NCBI RefSeq assembly: GCF_013170825.1
Contig: NZ_CP033365.1
Location: 4,104,001 to 4,168,000 of the forward strand
DNA length: 64,000 nt
Direction of reading: 5' to 3'
From: Mesorhizobium sp. NZP2298
GTDB taxonomy: Bacteria > Pseudomonadota > Alphaproteobacteria > Rhizobiales > Rhizobiaceae
A model generated the notes under the pieces. That model was not told the DNA's origin. It searched no databases and saw nothing but the letters and a program-made list of their open reading frames with translations. The position numbers were made by a program, and so were the translations under genes. Positions 37,612-48,841 of the stretch are shown here, one piece after another; the first letter of the stretch is position 1; each line of letters starts with the position of its first letter.

Positions 37612-37844
37612 GGATCGAGGACCAGATCGCAGAGGGCGACATGGTGACGACGCGCAAGTCTGTCACCGGTATTCTCACGGGGCGATTGCTGGGAGCCGGT
37701 CCCACGAATGCGCCGATCGCCATCGATGTCATCGATATCGTGCGCGTTCGCGACGACCGCTACGCCGAACACTGGGGCATGAACAATCTGGCCGGCGTCG
37801 TGGCCGCGATCCGGGGGGCGACGCATGAAGAGGTCGCCTCTTAG
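37612..37844 (+). pseudogene. C-terminal remnant of a SnoaL-like ester cyclase
   Basis: From about 37612 the frame reads IEDQIAEGDMVTTRKSVTGI, then LTGRLLGAGPTNAPIAIDVI and DIVRVRDDRYAEHWGMNNLA. This is the second half of a SnoaL-like polyketide/ester cyclase domain, including the HWxxxN segment. The N-terminal half is absent: upstream codons in the same frame (MRSSSTIAAASVSRSSSSRM) are unlike any cyclase. I therefore read it as a truncated gene whose 5' part was lost at a junction near 37610. An expressed 114-aa product cannot be excluded. Confidence 0.55.
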
Positions 37845-37886
37845 CCGCGAGATCGTCGAACGAGCAAACTCAACAGGGAGCAGATG

Positions 37887-38258
37887 ATGGCCGAGACCGT
37901 CCTATGGCAGCGCTTCGAGGGGGCTATCTTGTTCGGGGCAGGTCTCCTGCTCTTCTGGCACGGCAATGGGTCGATACCATGGTGGGGAGCGCTGCTGGCG
38001 TTTTTCGCCCCCGACCTCAGCTTCCTTGGCTATCTTCTGGGGGCCAGGACGGGCGCGTTCATCTACAACGCGGTCCACATCTACGGCTTCGGCGCGGCTG
38101 TGCTTGCAATTGGCCTCCTCGCGCCGGCTCCGCTTCTTGCCGGTTTCGGATGGCTCTGGATTGCCCATGCGGGATTTGACCGCATGCTGGGCTATGGCCT
38201 GAAATTTCCGGAAGGCTTTGACCACACCCATCTTGGCCGCATCGGAAAGCGGCGGTAA
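37887..38258 (+). CDS. DUF4260 family membrane protein
   Basis: The product is 123 aa from ATG 37887; AGGGAG is six bases upstream, and another ATG lies three bases earlier. Four membrane segments are spread over the length (for example GAILFGAGLLLFW, WGALLAFFAPDLSFLGYLLG, AAVLAIGLLAPAPLLAGF). The end GYGLKFPEGFDHTHLGRIGK is the most conserved feature of DUF4260. The function is unknown. Confidence 0.85.
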   Translation: MAETVLWQRFEGAILFGAGLLLFWHGNGSIPWWGALLAFFAPDLSFLGYLLGARTGAFIYNAVHIYGFGAAVLAIGLLAPAPLLAGFGWLWIAHAGFDRMLGYGLKFPEGFDHTHLGRIGKRR

Positions 38259-38264
38259 GCGAGG

Positions 38265-39413
38265 TCAGCTCGCGCGTCGGAACGGGGAGGCAGTGACACG
38301 GTTGCGGCCGCCACGCTTGGCGTCATAGAGCGCCTTGTCGGCGGCGCTGAGCACCTTGTCGAAGCTGAGGCCTTCTTTGCTGCCGAATGCAAAGCCGGCA
38401 CTGACCGTGCAGTTCAGGGAACCGTTTTCGGTCTCAATCAAGCGCGTTGCGAAAGCGGTCCGGATGCGCTCCGCGGCTTCTTCAACCGTCTCCGGCAGAG
38501 TGCGCTTCAACACCAGCGCGAACTCCTCGCCGCCCATGCGCGCCGCGACGTCGGCCTGGCGAAGATTGCCGGCGAGTTCCCCGGCGAACACTTTCAGCAC
38601 CTCATCGCCCGCCGCGTGGCCGTATTCGTCGTTGATGGCCTTGAAGTTGTCGAGGTCGAAGACGACGACAGCGGTAAAGGCGCCGACCGGGACACCGCCA
38701 TGCATGTCGAACAGGGCGCGCCGGTTGAGCAGTCCGGTCAAGGGATCGGTCAGGGCATCGCGGCGATGGTGCCTCGCCAGACGACCCTGATTGAGCGCAA
38801 GCGACAGGGCGCCAATACCCGTCATGCTGGCGATGACCACGATGAGGCTCAGTTCCTCCGCCCAGTTGCTTGGTGCGTGCCCCAGGACCAGTTTTCCATC
38901 CCAGGCAAGAACCATGGCGCAGAGCGCGAAAGACGTGGCGGTGGCCGAATAGAGCGCGGTGATGCCGATCGTCAGGGCAGGGGCCTCGTTCCGGCACCTC
39001 CAATATTCGAATGCGGTGGCGAACAGAAGCAAGGCCGCGAACGAGTTCTCGAATATGAAGCCCAGGCCGTCATAGCCCAGCGCCATGGGGGGCAGCGTCA
39101 CCACCAGCGAAATACAACCCAACAGCGTTCGCCTGACCGGTGAATCGCCCGTTCTGAACTGATAGGCAGCGCCCAGCATGGTTGAAAAGCCGATCAGCAG
39201 GAAACCCAGCGCGGCGATGCCGAGCAGCCGCCCGGGCATGTCGATATAGGCGTCATAGAAGAAGATATCGCCGACCACGAACACGAGGCTTATTGCCCAT
39301 GTCAGCAGAAAACGCTCCGAACGGGCGGTTAGCCACATGCCGAACAATGTCAAACTCAGGCAGGCCGCGGAGAATCCGACAGCCAGCAGAAGCGAAGTGT
39401 AGTCGAGCGACAT
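38265..39413 (-). CDS. Membrane diguanylate cyclase (GGDEF) with I-site
   Basis: From ATG 39413 (AGAGGGG upstream) this is 382 aa. About six N-terminal membrane helices (1-200) form an uncharacterised sensor. They are followed by a GGDEF domain with DPLTGLLNRRALFD, FDLDNFKAINDEYGHAAGDEVL, an active A-site GGEEF and an inhibitory RxxD I-site (RQAD) five residues before it. It should make cyclic di-GMP with product inhibition. No EAL domain is present. The genes on either side are unrelated. Confidence 0.92.
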   Translation of the reverse strand: MSLDYTSLLLAVGFSAACLSLTLFGMWLTARSERFLLTWAISLVFVVGDIFFYDAYIDMPGRLLGIAALGFLLIGFSTMLGAAYQFRTGDSPVRRTLLGCISLVVTLPPMALGYDGLGFIFENSFAALLLFATAFEYWRCRNEAPALTIGITALYSATATSFALCAMVLAWDGKLVLGHAPSNWAEELSLIVVIASMTGIGALSLALNQGRLARHHRRDALTDPLTGLLNRRALFDMHGGVPVGAFTAVVVFDLDNFKAINDEYGHAAGDEVLKVFAGELAGNLRQADVAARMGGEEFALVLKRTLPETVEEAAERIRTAFATRLIETENGSLNCTVSAGFAFGSKEGLSFDKVLSAADKALYDAKRGGRNRVTASPFRRAS

Positions 39414-39583
39414 GCCCCTCTTTCCTTGCCGGCGGCGGTTCCAGTTCTGCGGCTTGGCGTCGCCGCATTCATGCAGCAAGGAAGTGTCGATAAGGTTACG
39501 ATGGCGGCGAAGATGCCATCAAAAGGCGCTTTGCCAAGGGCAAGACGCATAGGTGGCGCTTATGGCATGTGGCCTGTTGCTCG

Positions 39584-40390
39584 TCAGTCCGCCAACCGTT
39601 TCATCAGCGCCATCGCCCCGAAGGGCGCGCGCACCTTGCCCTCGGTGATGAAGTAGACGAACACGTCGCGCGGCTGCACCGGAGCGTCGGTGGCGGGGTC
39701 GACACGCCGCAGGTCGGCCGGCTGCTTTCCTTCCGCCCAGATCCTTGCACGTGCCGCCCATTCATCGAGCCCCTTCGGCGTATAGCAGTCGGGATTGTCG
39801 TCTGAGCCGGTCTGCAGCCGGGCGTAAATGAAATCGCCGGTCACATCGGCGATATCAGGATATTTGGCATGGTCGGCATAGACGATCGCAGCCTTGTATT
39901 TGCGCGCGAGCGCGGCGAATTCCTGCACGATGAAACTGTCATTGCGCACTTCGAGTGCGTGGCGAAGCGCGACACCATCCTGCTTTTCCGGCAGCAGTTT
40001 CAAGAAGGCTTCGAAATCGTCCGGATCGAATTTCTTGGTCGGCGCGAACTGCCACAGGATCGGACCGAGCTTGTCGCCCAGAGCGGCAACGCCGGAACCG
40101 AGGAAGCGCAACATCGATTCACCGGCTTCGCCCAGTACACGCCGGTTGGTGACGAAGCGGTTGCCTTTCAGCGAATAGACAAAGCCGTCCGGTGCCTCGC
40201 TGGCCCATTTGACGAAGGTCGGTTCCTTGAAACTGGAATAATAGGTGCCGTTGACCTCGATGCTCGGCACCTGCCGGCTGGCGTATTGCAACTGCTTGGC
40301 CTTCGGAAGCTTGTCCGGATAAAAGGACGTGTCCCAAGGCTCGAAGGTCCAGCCGCCCATGCCGGAGCGGATTGTTCCCGATTTGCTCAT
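39584..40390 (-). CDS. DUF72 family protein
   Basis: From ATG 40390 (GGGAGG upstream) this is 268 aa. It shows the DUF72 TIM-barrel-like pattern: GTIRSGMGGWTFEPWDTSFYP, a VEVNGTYY-like segment (here IEVNGTYYSSF), FVYSLKGNRFVTN, GPILWQFAPTKKFD and HALEVRNDSF. The family is widespread and its enzymatic role is not settled. The gene sits in a run of minus-strand genes (DUF72, GNAT, DUF302, uvrA) with 43-bp and 4-bp junctions, suggesting joint transcription. Confidence 0.9.
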   Translation of the reverse strand: MSKSGTIRSGMGGWTFEPWDTSFYPDKLPKAKQLQYASRQVPSIEVNGTYYSSFKEPTFVKWASEAPDGFVYSLKGNRFVTNRRVLGEAGESMLRFLGSGVAALGDKLGPILWQFAPTKKFDPDDFEAFLKLLPEKQDGVALRHALEVRNDSFIVQEFAALARKYKAAIVYADHAKYPDIADVTGDFIYARLQTGSDDNPDCYTPKGLDEWAARARIWAEGKQPADLRRVDPATDAPVQPRDVFVYFITEGKVRAPFGAMALMKRLAD

Positions 40391-40433
40391 TGTCGTCCTC
40401 CCGAATGCAGAAGTCTGGCCAAATTCAGAAAAA

Positions 40434-40898
40434 TCAGACCGTCGTGGTTTCGTCGACCGGTTTTGCCATGTCGACCAGCACCCATCCTGGCCTGTAAGGA
40501 TTGGGCCGGCGACCCGTTTCGCGATAGCCGTAAGCGAGATAGAGCGCGATGTTCCGTTCCATTTTCGCATTGGTGTAGAGCCGTATCTCCGGCAGGCCCC
40601 ATAAGCGCGTCTGTTGATCCGCGTGATTGAGCAGCTTTATGCCGAAACCCTTGCCCTGGAAGGTGGGCGACACCGCGACGGAGAAGATCATCGCGTGATC
40701 CTCGTGCCGCTCCAGTGTGAGCACTCCGGCAAGCCCATCGCCGCTCTCCAGCAGCCAGACCTCGCCGTTGGCGATGCGCGGCGCATAGTCCTCGGTCACC
40801 GGGATCGGCGGTGCGTCGAGTATGGCGTTGTAGGGAGCGTAGGCTGCTTCCGTCAGCGCGACGATCGCGGCGAGATCTTCGGAGTGGGCAAGCCTCAT
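40434..40898 (-). CDS. GNAT-family N-acetyltransferase
   Basis: This 154-aa protein has the GNAT core: FSVAVSPTFQGKGFGIKLLNHAD (motif A, acetyl-CoA pyrophosphate loop Q/RxxGxG/A as QGKGFG), then IRLYTNAKMERNIALYLAYGYRETGR (motif B). It acetylates an unknown amine. It overlaps the DUF302 gene upstream by four bases and so is probably translated from the same message. Confidence 0.88.
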   Translation of the reverse strand: MRLAHSEDLAAIVALTEAAYAPYNAILDAPPIPVTEDYAPRIANGEVWLLESGDGLAGVLTLERHEDHAMIFSVAVSPTFQGKGFGIKLLNHADQQTRLWGLPEIRLYTNAKMERNIALYLAYGYRETGRRPNPYRPGWVLVDMAKPVDETTTV

Positions 40899-41304
40899 GA
40901 TTGATCCATTCCAGTGGCAGCGGCGATCGCCTTCTTCATGCCGGCAGCCATCGCCGCGACCGCGGCGCGGCTGGCTTCGCCCAGGCCATGGCGCGCGGCG
41001 ATCCAGTTCGGATCATTGTAAGACAGCCAGATCTTGCCGTCCTCATCCTCCCAGGCCAGCGCCTTCACTGGCAGGTCGATGCCGGCAAGTTGCCTGTCCT
41101 GCATAAGCGGTGTGCCGCCTCTGGGGTTGCCGAAAACCAGCAACTCGGTCGGCCGCAGCGAGGCGCCGACATCGCGCGCGCCGGCGGCATGATCGATGCG
41201 TGCGAAGACGAGCAGGCCCGCGCGCTTGACCACCTCAGCAAGGCGATCGATGGTTTCGGTCACGCCAAAACGGCTCTGGGCCGTGATCAGACCATCCTCA
41301 GCCA

Positions 41305-41305
<1 letters not shown>
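40895..41305 (-). CDS. DUF302 family protein
   Basis: From ATG 41305 this is 136 aa. Its start overlaps the uvrA stop as TGATG, which suggests coupled translation; a GTG one codon earlier is also possible. The DUF302 pattern includes GVTETIDRLAEVVKRAGLLVFARIDHAAGA, LRPTELLVFGNPRGGTPLMQ and LPVKALAWEDEDGKIWLSYN. The structure of the family is known but its biochemistry is not. It is downstream of uvrA and could share its SOS control. Confidence 0.88.
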
Positions 41306-44226
<2,921 letters not shown>

Positions 44227-44379
44227 AGCCGGTCGCCGCCTCAGATCTGGAATTCGTGGGATTGGCTGGTTCTTCCCGGCCATCCCCTATGTAGGTCTTT
44301 TTGCCGCCACGTCGAGAGACGCCCATAACTCCCGACAGAAGTCGTTTAACCGCCTTTCGCGCGAACGGGCAAGCGGAAA

Positions 44380-44394
44380 GAACAAAGGCTGAAC
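44380..44394 (-). promoter_or_regulatory. LexA (SOS) box of uvrA
   Basis: GAACaaaggctGAAC on the plus strand is GTTC-N7-GTTC on the minus strand, an exact match to the alphaproteobacterial LexA site. It lies about 154 bp upstream of the uvrA ATG. Confidence 0.85.
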
Positions 44395-44870
44395 ACGCTC
44401 CTGACAAAGCTGTGCAAAAACTGGCACGGCTGTTTTCAGAAAACTGACTGGCACGTAACCTCCCGGCGATCACATTTTTCCGTAACCGGCTATTGATGGT
44501 TGACGCGGCCGGCTCACAGGAGCAGTCTTGGGCAGTCAGCGAAGCCGGCCGTCTTTCGATGGCCTCGCCGCCCCAAGGCGGCCTGCGAGACGCCGCAGGC
44601 ATTCGCGATTTGCGCTTCGCGACGGCAATGTCGCAACGGACACAGGAGCGGAGCATGACGCCACCGGACAGTCCCCAAGGGCTCCACGTCTCGTTGGAGC
44701 CGCGGCAGGCATAAGTGCCAGGGTTTAGCGTTTGCGCCGCCCGGCAAACCGTGACTTGCCGTATTCCCTAAAAATTAGAGACTGCTAGTCGGATCGTCGG
44801 CTGACGCCGCGAAGCATCCGAAATCCAACGCCGGCAGTACACTCCCGGCAAAAAATGGATTTGAGATCCA

Positions 44871-44908
44871 GAAAAGCCCCGTCCGTTTGCCCAAGGCACG
44901 GCGGGGCT
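44871..44908 (-). terminator. Terminator of the small secreted protein gene
   Basis: Read on the minus strand, AGCCCCGCCGT pairs with ACGGACGGGGCT-type sequence (one bulge), followed by TTTTC. It lies about 45 bp after the stop at 44953. On the plus strand the same hairpin is followed by gttctttt. Confidence 0.75.
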
Positions 44909-44952
44909 GTTCTTTTGAGGAAATGGCTGAACTGGCCCTGGTGGAGGGCTGC

Positions 44953-45252
44953 TCACCTCGGGGGCTTGAACCCGCCCGTGGCCATATCGACCGTGATGCT
45001 GCCGGAAATCCTGACATCGGTATCGCCGATCTTGAACGTGCCGTTCCCGTTGCTGGGGAATGCGTCGTCGGGTTCCGGTTGGGGAGCCGGCTTGGCGATG
45101 CGATAATCGCCGGCCACGCCGGGCAGGGCGCCTTTGTGCGCCGGCGGTGCGCTGTCGTCGGCGAGTGCCATGCCGCTCGCAAGGCTGGCGAAAGTGAGCG
45201 CCGCGGCGGCGATGACGCGATGCGACGTCCTGGGCGAATAAGTGTCGATCAT
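44953..45252 (-). CDS. Small secreted hypothetical protein
   Basis: From ATG 45252 this is 99 aa with a signal peptide (RVIAAAALTFASLASGMALA). The mature part is about 65 residues: a Pro-rich stretch, then FKIGDTDVRISGSITVDMATG, which reads like one beta-hairpin of an outer-membrane barrel. It is far too short to be a porin. It lies downstream of clpP on the same strand. I recognise no family. Confidence 0.65.
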   Translation of the reverse strand: MIDTYSPRTSHRVIAAAALTFASLASGMALADDSAPPAHKGALPGVAGDYRIAKPAPQPEPDDAFPSNGNGTFKIGDTDVRISGSITVDMATGGFKPPR

Positions 45253-45340
45253 TCCCGGATTATAGGGACGAGCCGCTGCCGGAACCAGACCGGTGTCGTC
45301 AAATCTTCGACAACCGCCAGGAATCCGATCTGGCTTGGGT

Positions 45341-45946
45341 TTATGCCGCCCTTTTGCGCGTATCGAAAACGTGGTCGACAATACCCCATGCCTGGGCCTC
45401 GCGGGCGGTCATGAAATGGTCGCGGTCGAGCGTGCGTTCGACCTCCTCATAGCTGCGGCCGCAATGCTGGGCATAGAGTTCGGCCATATGCCGTTTGGTC
45501 TTGCCGATCCGCTCGGCATGGCGCTGGATGTCGGAAGCCTGGCCCTGGAAGCCGCCCAGCGGCTGATGCAGAAGGATGGTGGCGTTCGGCAGCGCGATGC
45601 GGCGCCCCGGCGTGCCCGCCATCAGCAGGAACGAACCCATCGAGGCGGCAAAACCCATGCACACGGTCGATACCGGGCAGCTGACATATTGCATCGTGTC
45701 GTAGATGGCGAAGCCGCTGGTCACCACGCCGCCCGGCGAGTTGATGTAGAGCGAGATCTCCTTGTCGGGGTTATCCGACTCCAGCGACAAGAGCTGCGCG
45801 CAGACAAGCGCCGAGACGTCGTCGTTGATCTCGCCATTGATGAAGACGATGCGCTCGCGCAGCAGCCGCGAGAAAATGTCGAAGGCGCGTTCGCCGCGGC
45901 TCGATTGCTCGACCACCATCGGCACCAGACTGGCAATACCGCTCAT
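45341..45946 (-). CDS. clpP: ATP-dependent Clp protease proteolytic subunit
   Basis: This 201-aa serine protease subunit forms a tetradecameric chamber fed by ClpX or ClpA. The catalytic residues are Ser102 in [11 protein letters not shown], His127 in LLHQPLGG and Asp176 in LDRDHFM. The N-terminus ([29 protein letters not shown]) is the usual processing and axial-loop region. No clpX or lon gene is next to it, unlike the main clpP-clpX-lon cluster of many alphaproteobacteria. It may thus be one of several ClpP paralogues. Confidence 0.95.
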   Translation of the reverse strand: MSGIASLVPMVVEQSSRGERAFDIFSRLLRERIVFINGEINDDVSALVCAQLLSLESDNPDKEISLYINSPGGVVTSGFAIYDTMQYVSCPVSTVCMGFAASMGSFLLMAGTPGRRIALPNATILLHQPLGGFQGQASDIQRHAERIGKTKRHMAELYAQHCGRSYEEVERTLDRDHFMTAREAQAWGIVDHVFDTRKRAA

Positions 45947-45967
45947 TTTCTTCTCCGATTTACGTGT

Positions 45968-46444
45968 TCAGGCCGCACGCAGCACAAGGCGCGGTGTGTT
46001 CGCCGCGATGGGCTTTCCTGCCCCGCGCGGCCCCAGCGAAAGCCGGCAGCCGGCGCCTGCCATGGCGACGGCAGGCATCGCCTTGCGGGAAAATCCGTCA
46101 TGGACGATGCGCAGATGCGTGCCGCCCGAAACGGTGCGGGCGAGCGTGAAGGTGACGACGCTATCGAGAGGATCCTGCCGTGCGGGATCGTCCGGCTGCT
46201 CTCGCCAGGAATAGCGCAGGAGGCGTTCGGGCTCGGCGTCGAGGATTTCGCATTCGATCGCAGCGTCCATCCCGGCGAAGGCAAAACGATTGCCGATTTC
46301 CGGCGTGATGTCGTTGGGCATCATCCAGGCGGCGAGCAGTTCCGGAACCGTCAGCGCCCGCCAAACCTTTTCCGGCGGCTCCGCAAGGTCGTATTCGAAC
46401 TCGAGCGCATCCGAGGCAGCTTCGCTTTGGCTTTCGGCGTTCAT
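45968..46444 (-). CDS. SRPBCC (AHSA1-like) domain protein
   Basis: From ATG 46444 (GAAGGAAG upstream) this is 158 aa. It has the helix-grip fold pattern of the AHSA1/polyketide-cyclase group: LEFEYDLAEPPEKVWRALTVPELLAAWMMPND at the start and RLLRYSWREQP plus TVTFTLARTVSGGTHLRIVHDGF-like strands. Its final ~25 residues are less typical. It lies 14 bp downstream of an ArsR-type regulator. This two-gene arrangement is common, with the repressor controlling the pair. The ligand is unknown. Confidence 0.85.
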   Translation of the reverse strand: MNAESQSEAASDALEFEYDLAEPPEKVWRALTVPELLAAWMMPNDITPEIGNRFAFAGMDAAIECEILDAEPERLLRYSWREQPDDPARQDPLDSVVTFTLARTVSGGTHLRIVHDGFSRKAMPAVAMAGAGCRLSLGPRGAGKPIAANTPRLVLRAA

Positions 46445-46458
46445 TGATCCGACTTCCT

Positions 46459-46773
46459 TCACTGATCCATGTCCTTCAAAACCGTCTTCAGCCTTTCGAT
46501 GCGCTCCGGCCAGAAGGTCCGGTAGCGTTCGATCCAGGAGAGCAAGGGGGCAAGCCCCTGAGGATCGGCACGATAATAGGCGTTGCGGCCGGCCCGCCGC
46601 TCGACCACGAGGCCCGCGCCACGCAGCACCGCCAGATGCTGTGAGACGGCCGGCTGCGACACAGTCAGGCCGCTGCGCAATTCCGACACGCTCATCTCGC
46701 TTGTGGCGAGGCGCTCGAAGACGGCGCGGCGTGTCGGGTCGGCCAGGGCGCGGAAAATCTCTGCTTCGATCAT
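46459..46773 (-). CDS. ArsR-family winged-helix transcriptional regulator
   Basis: This 104-aa protein is a compact ArsR repressor: EIFRALADPTRRAVFERLATSEMSVSELRSGLTVSQPAVSQHLAVLRGAGLVVERRAGRNAYYRAD. The recognition helix is QPAVSQHLAVLR. It lacks the metal-binding ELCVCDL motif, so it belongs to the non-metal subgroup usually paired with SRPBCC proteins, as here. It probably represses its own two-gene operon. Confidence 0.92.
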   Translation of the reverse strand: MIEAEIFRALADPTRRAVFERLATSEMSVSELRSGLTVSQPAVSQHLAVLRGAGLVVERRAGRNAYYRADPQGLAPLLSWIERYRTFWPERIERLKTVLKDMDQ

Positions 46774-46883
46774 GACAAAAGCATAAGTTGATACTTATTG
46801 ATTTGGCAAGTGCTGTTTTGAAACCCATATGAAGGCCCTAGGCATTGCTGCCATTCCTTGACAATCAGCAGCAGTGCATATAG

Positions 46884-46898
46884 GAACGAAAAGGGAAC
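46884..46898 (+). promoter_or_regulatory. LexA (SOS) box of ssb
   Basis: GAACgaaaaggGAAC is an exact GAAC-N7-GAAC alphaproteobacterial LexA site, 102 bp before the ssb ATG. It lies just downstream of TTGACA (46858-46863), so a bound repressor would cover the promoter. Confidence 0.85.
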
Positions 46899-46999
46899 AA
46901 AAACCTTGTGGGAAAAGCCAGCCTTAGCAGGCGGCTGACGTGCGCAGCCTGTAAGGTGCTGCGACAAAAATTTGTTTCGGATGAGCGCGGAGAAAAATC

Positions 47000-47521
47000 A
47001 TGGCGGGTAGCGTCAACAAGGTCATTCTGGTCGGCAATCTTGGCGCGGATCCGGAAATTCGTCGCCTGAACTCGGGCGAGCCGGTCGTGAACATCCGCAT
47101 CGCCACGTCGGAAAGCTGGCGCGACAAGAATTCCGGCGAGCGCAAGGAAAAGACCGAGTGGCACAATGTCGTCATCTTCAATGAGGGCATCGCCAAGGTA
47201 GCCGAGCAGTACCTGAAGAAGGGCATGAAGGTCTATGTCGAGGGCCAGTTGCAGACGCGCAAATGGCAGGACCAGACTGGCGCCGACAAGTACACGACGG
47301 AAGTCGTACTGCAGAAATTCCGTGGCGAACTGCAGATGCTCGACGCGCGCGGCCAGGGCGAAGGCGGCCAGGTCGGCGGTTATTCCGGTGGCGGCAGCAG
47401 CCGTGGTTCCGATTTCGGCCAATCCGGCCCGAACGAAAGCTTCAACCGTGGCGGCGGCGCTCCCAGGGGCGGCGGTGGCGGTGGTTCGTCGCGCGAGCTG
47501 GATGACGAGATCCCGTTCTGA
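47000..47521 (+). CDS. ssb: Single-stranded DNA-binding protein
   Basis: This 173-aa protein has an N-terminal OB fold ([63 protein letters not shown]) to about residue 112. A Gly/Ser-rich linker follows, then the acidic tip DDEIPF that recruits repair partners. It is tetrameric and coats single-stranded DNA in replication and repair. An SOS box and a strong terminator frame the gene. Confidence 0.97.
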   Translation: MAGSVNKVILVGNLGADPEIRRLNSGEPVVNIRIATSESWRDKNSGERKEKTEWHNVVIFNEGIAKVAEQYLKKGMKVYVEGQLQTRKWQDQTGADKYTTEVVLQKFRGELQMLDARGQGEGGQVGGYSGGGSSRGSDFGQSGPNESFNRGGGAPRGGGGGGSSRELDDEIPF

Positions 47522-47580
47522 TCGAAAGCAATGCCGAACGGCTGACGTCGCCAGGTGACTGACGTTACGTGATCGATACG

Positions 47581-47612
47581 CCCCGAGGGTCCTGATGGAC
47601 TTTCGGGGTTTT
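47581..47612 (+). terminator. Rho-independent terminator of ssb
   Basis: CCCCGAGGGTCC pairs over 12 bases (two G-U) with GGACTTTCGGGG around a TGAT loop, followed by tttt. Confidence 0.92.
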
Positions 47613-47667
47613 GCGTTGTTGATTTGGCCTGACAGCAGGTGCGATCTGGGACTGAAAGGACAAAGCG

Positions 47668-48093
47668 GTGAAGGCACGGGTAAAATGGGTCGAGGAGCGC
47701 ACCTTCGTCGGTGAGTCCGGCAGCGGTCACAAGCTGGTGCTGGGAACGGCGTCCGGACCTGAAGGCAAGACACCGGGCCCGAGCCCGATGGAACTGGTGC
47801 TGATCGGCACCGGCGGCTGTTCGGCCTATGATGTCGTGCACATCCTGGAAAAAGGCCGTGAGGCGGTTGAGGACTGCGTGGTCGAGCTCGATGCCGACCG
47901 GGCCGAAACCGAGCCAAAGGTGTTCACGCGCATCCACATGCATTTCATCGTCAAGGGCAGGGCGCTCTCGCCCGACAAGGTCAAGCGGGCGATCGACCTG
48001 TCGATCGAAAAATACTGCTCGGCCTCGGCAATGATGGCCAAGACGGCCACGATCACGCATGATTTTGAGGTTGTAGACACGTCGGCGAAGTAG
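47668..48093 (+). CDS. OsmC-family peroxiredoxin-like protein
   Basis: This 141-aa protein starts at GTG 47668 with GAAAGGA upstream. OsmC/YhfA proteins are dimeric thiol proteins that reduce organic peroxides or bind ligands. The two catalytic-type cysteines are in GTGGCSAYDV and IEKYCSASAMM, with the PSPMELVL signature between N-terminus and first Cys. It is closest to the YhfA subgroup. It is convergent with the marC gene. Confidence 0.9.
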   Translation: MKARVKWVEERTFVGESGSGHKLVLGTASGPEGKTPGPSPMELVLIGTGGCSAYDVVHILEKGREAVEDCVVELDADRAETEPKVFTRIHMHFIVKGRALSPDKVKRAIDLSIEKYCSASAMMAKTATITHDFEVVDTSAK

Positions 48094-48111
48094 GGCAGTA
48101 GAGACTGCCGC

Positions 48112-48741
48112 TCATCCCACCATCAATGCCTTGATGCCGTCGGCGACGAACTGAACGGCCAGCGCGGCCAGGATGACACCGAGCAGGCGGGTCAGGATCG
48201 AGCGGCCGGTCTGGCCAAGGATGCGGTCGATGCGTTCCGACAGCACGAACACCAGATAGGTGATGGCCAGGCAGACGAAGATGATGCCGACGAGTGCGGC
48301 CTGCGCGGCGAAGCCCTGAAACGAGCCGGAGAGCAGCACCGTCGCCGAAATCGCACCGGGGCCCGCGATCAGCGGGATCGCCAGCGGGAAGGCGGCGATG
48401 TTGTGGATCATATCCTTGGTGATGGCGACGTCGCCGATCTTCTCCTTGCGGTCCTGCCGGCGCTCGAACACCATTTCGAAGGCGATGAAGAACAGCAAAA
48501 AGCCGCCGGCGACGCGGAAGGCCGGCAGGGTGATGCCGAACACCGACAGGATGGAGGCGCCCGCAACCGCGAACAGCGCCATCACCAGGAAGCCGATGAC
48601 CGAGGCGCGCACCGAAACCTGCTGGCGCTCCTCGCGGTTCATGCCGCGCGTCACGGCCAGAAACAATGGTGCCAGCCCGGGCGGGTCGATGGTCACGAGA
48701 ATGGTGACGAAGGCATTGAACAGGCTGTCGAAACTCGGCAT
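48112..48741 (-). CDS. MarC-family integral membrane protein
   Basis: From ATG 48741 (GGGAGGG upstream) this is 209 aa with six membrane segments. Family pieces include FVTILVTIDPPGLAPLFLAVT, FGITLPAFRVAGGFLLFFIAFEMV and PLAIPLIAGPGAISATVLLSG. Despite the name, MarC proteins have no proven role in antibiotic resistance. The longer frame upstream has no support. Confidence 0.9.
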   Translation of the reverse strand: MPSFDSLFNAFVTILVTIDPPGLAPLFLAVTRGMNREERQQVSVRASVIGFLVMALFAVAGASILSVFGITLPAFRVAGGFLLFFIAFEMVFERRQDRKEKIGDVAITKDMIHNIAAFPLAIPLIAGPGAISATVLLSGSFQGFAAQAALVGIIFVCLAITYLVFVLSERIDRILGQTGRSILTRLLGVILAALAVQFVADGIKALMVG

Positions 48742-48841
48742 CGCTGATCCCTCCCGCCGGGCCGAGCCCGTTCCACATTGGTAGAGCAAAGCCCGGTCGG
48801 TGGGAACAGTCAGGACTGCGAAAGCACGGCTCCCGGCAGGG

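Larger units (their letters stand above)
44227..44952. other. 726-bp region without a convincing gene upstream of uvrA
   Basis: The interval carries the uvrA SOS box near its left end and a bidirectional-looking hairpin terminator (44871-44908) near its right end. Between them I see only weak short ORFs. One (44655-44714, 19 codons) follows AGGAG and overlaps a GGCTCCA...TGGAGCC hairpin. No tRNA-like cloverleaf or known regulatory RNA was recognised. A small RNA is possible but unproven. Confidence 0.5.

Noticed and set aside
44430..44446. Sigma-54-like TGGCACGGCTGTTTT
   Set aside because: The -24 part fits but the -12 element lacks the essential GC (TTTT instead of TTGC).
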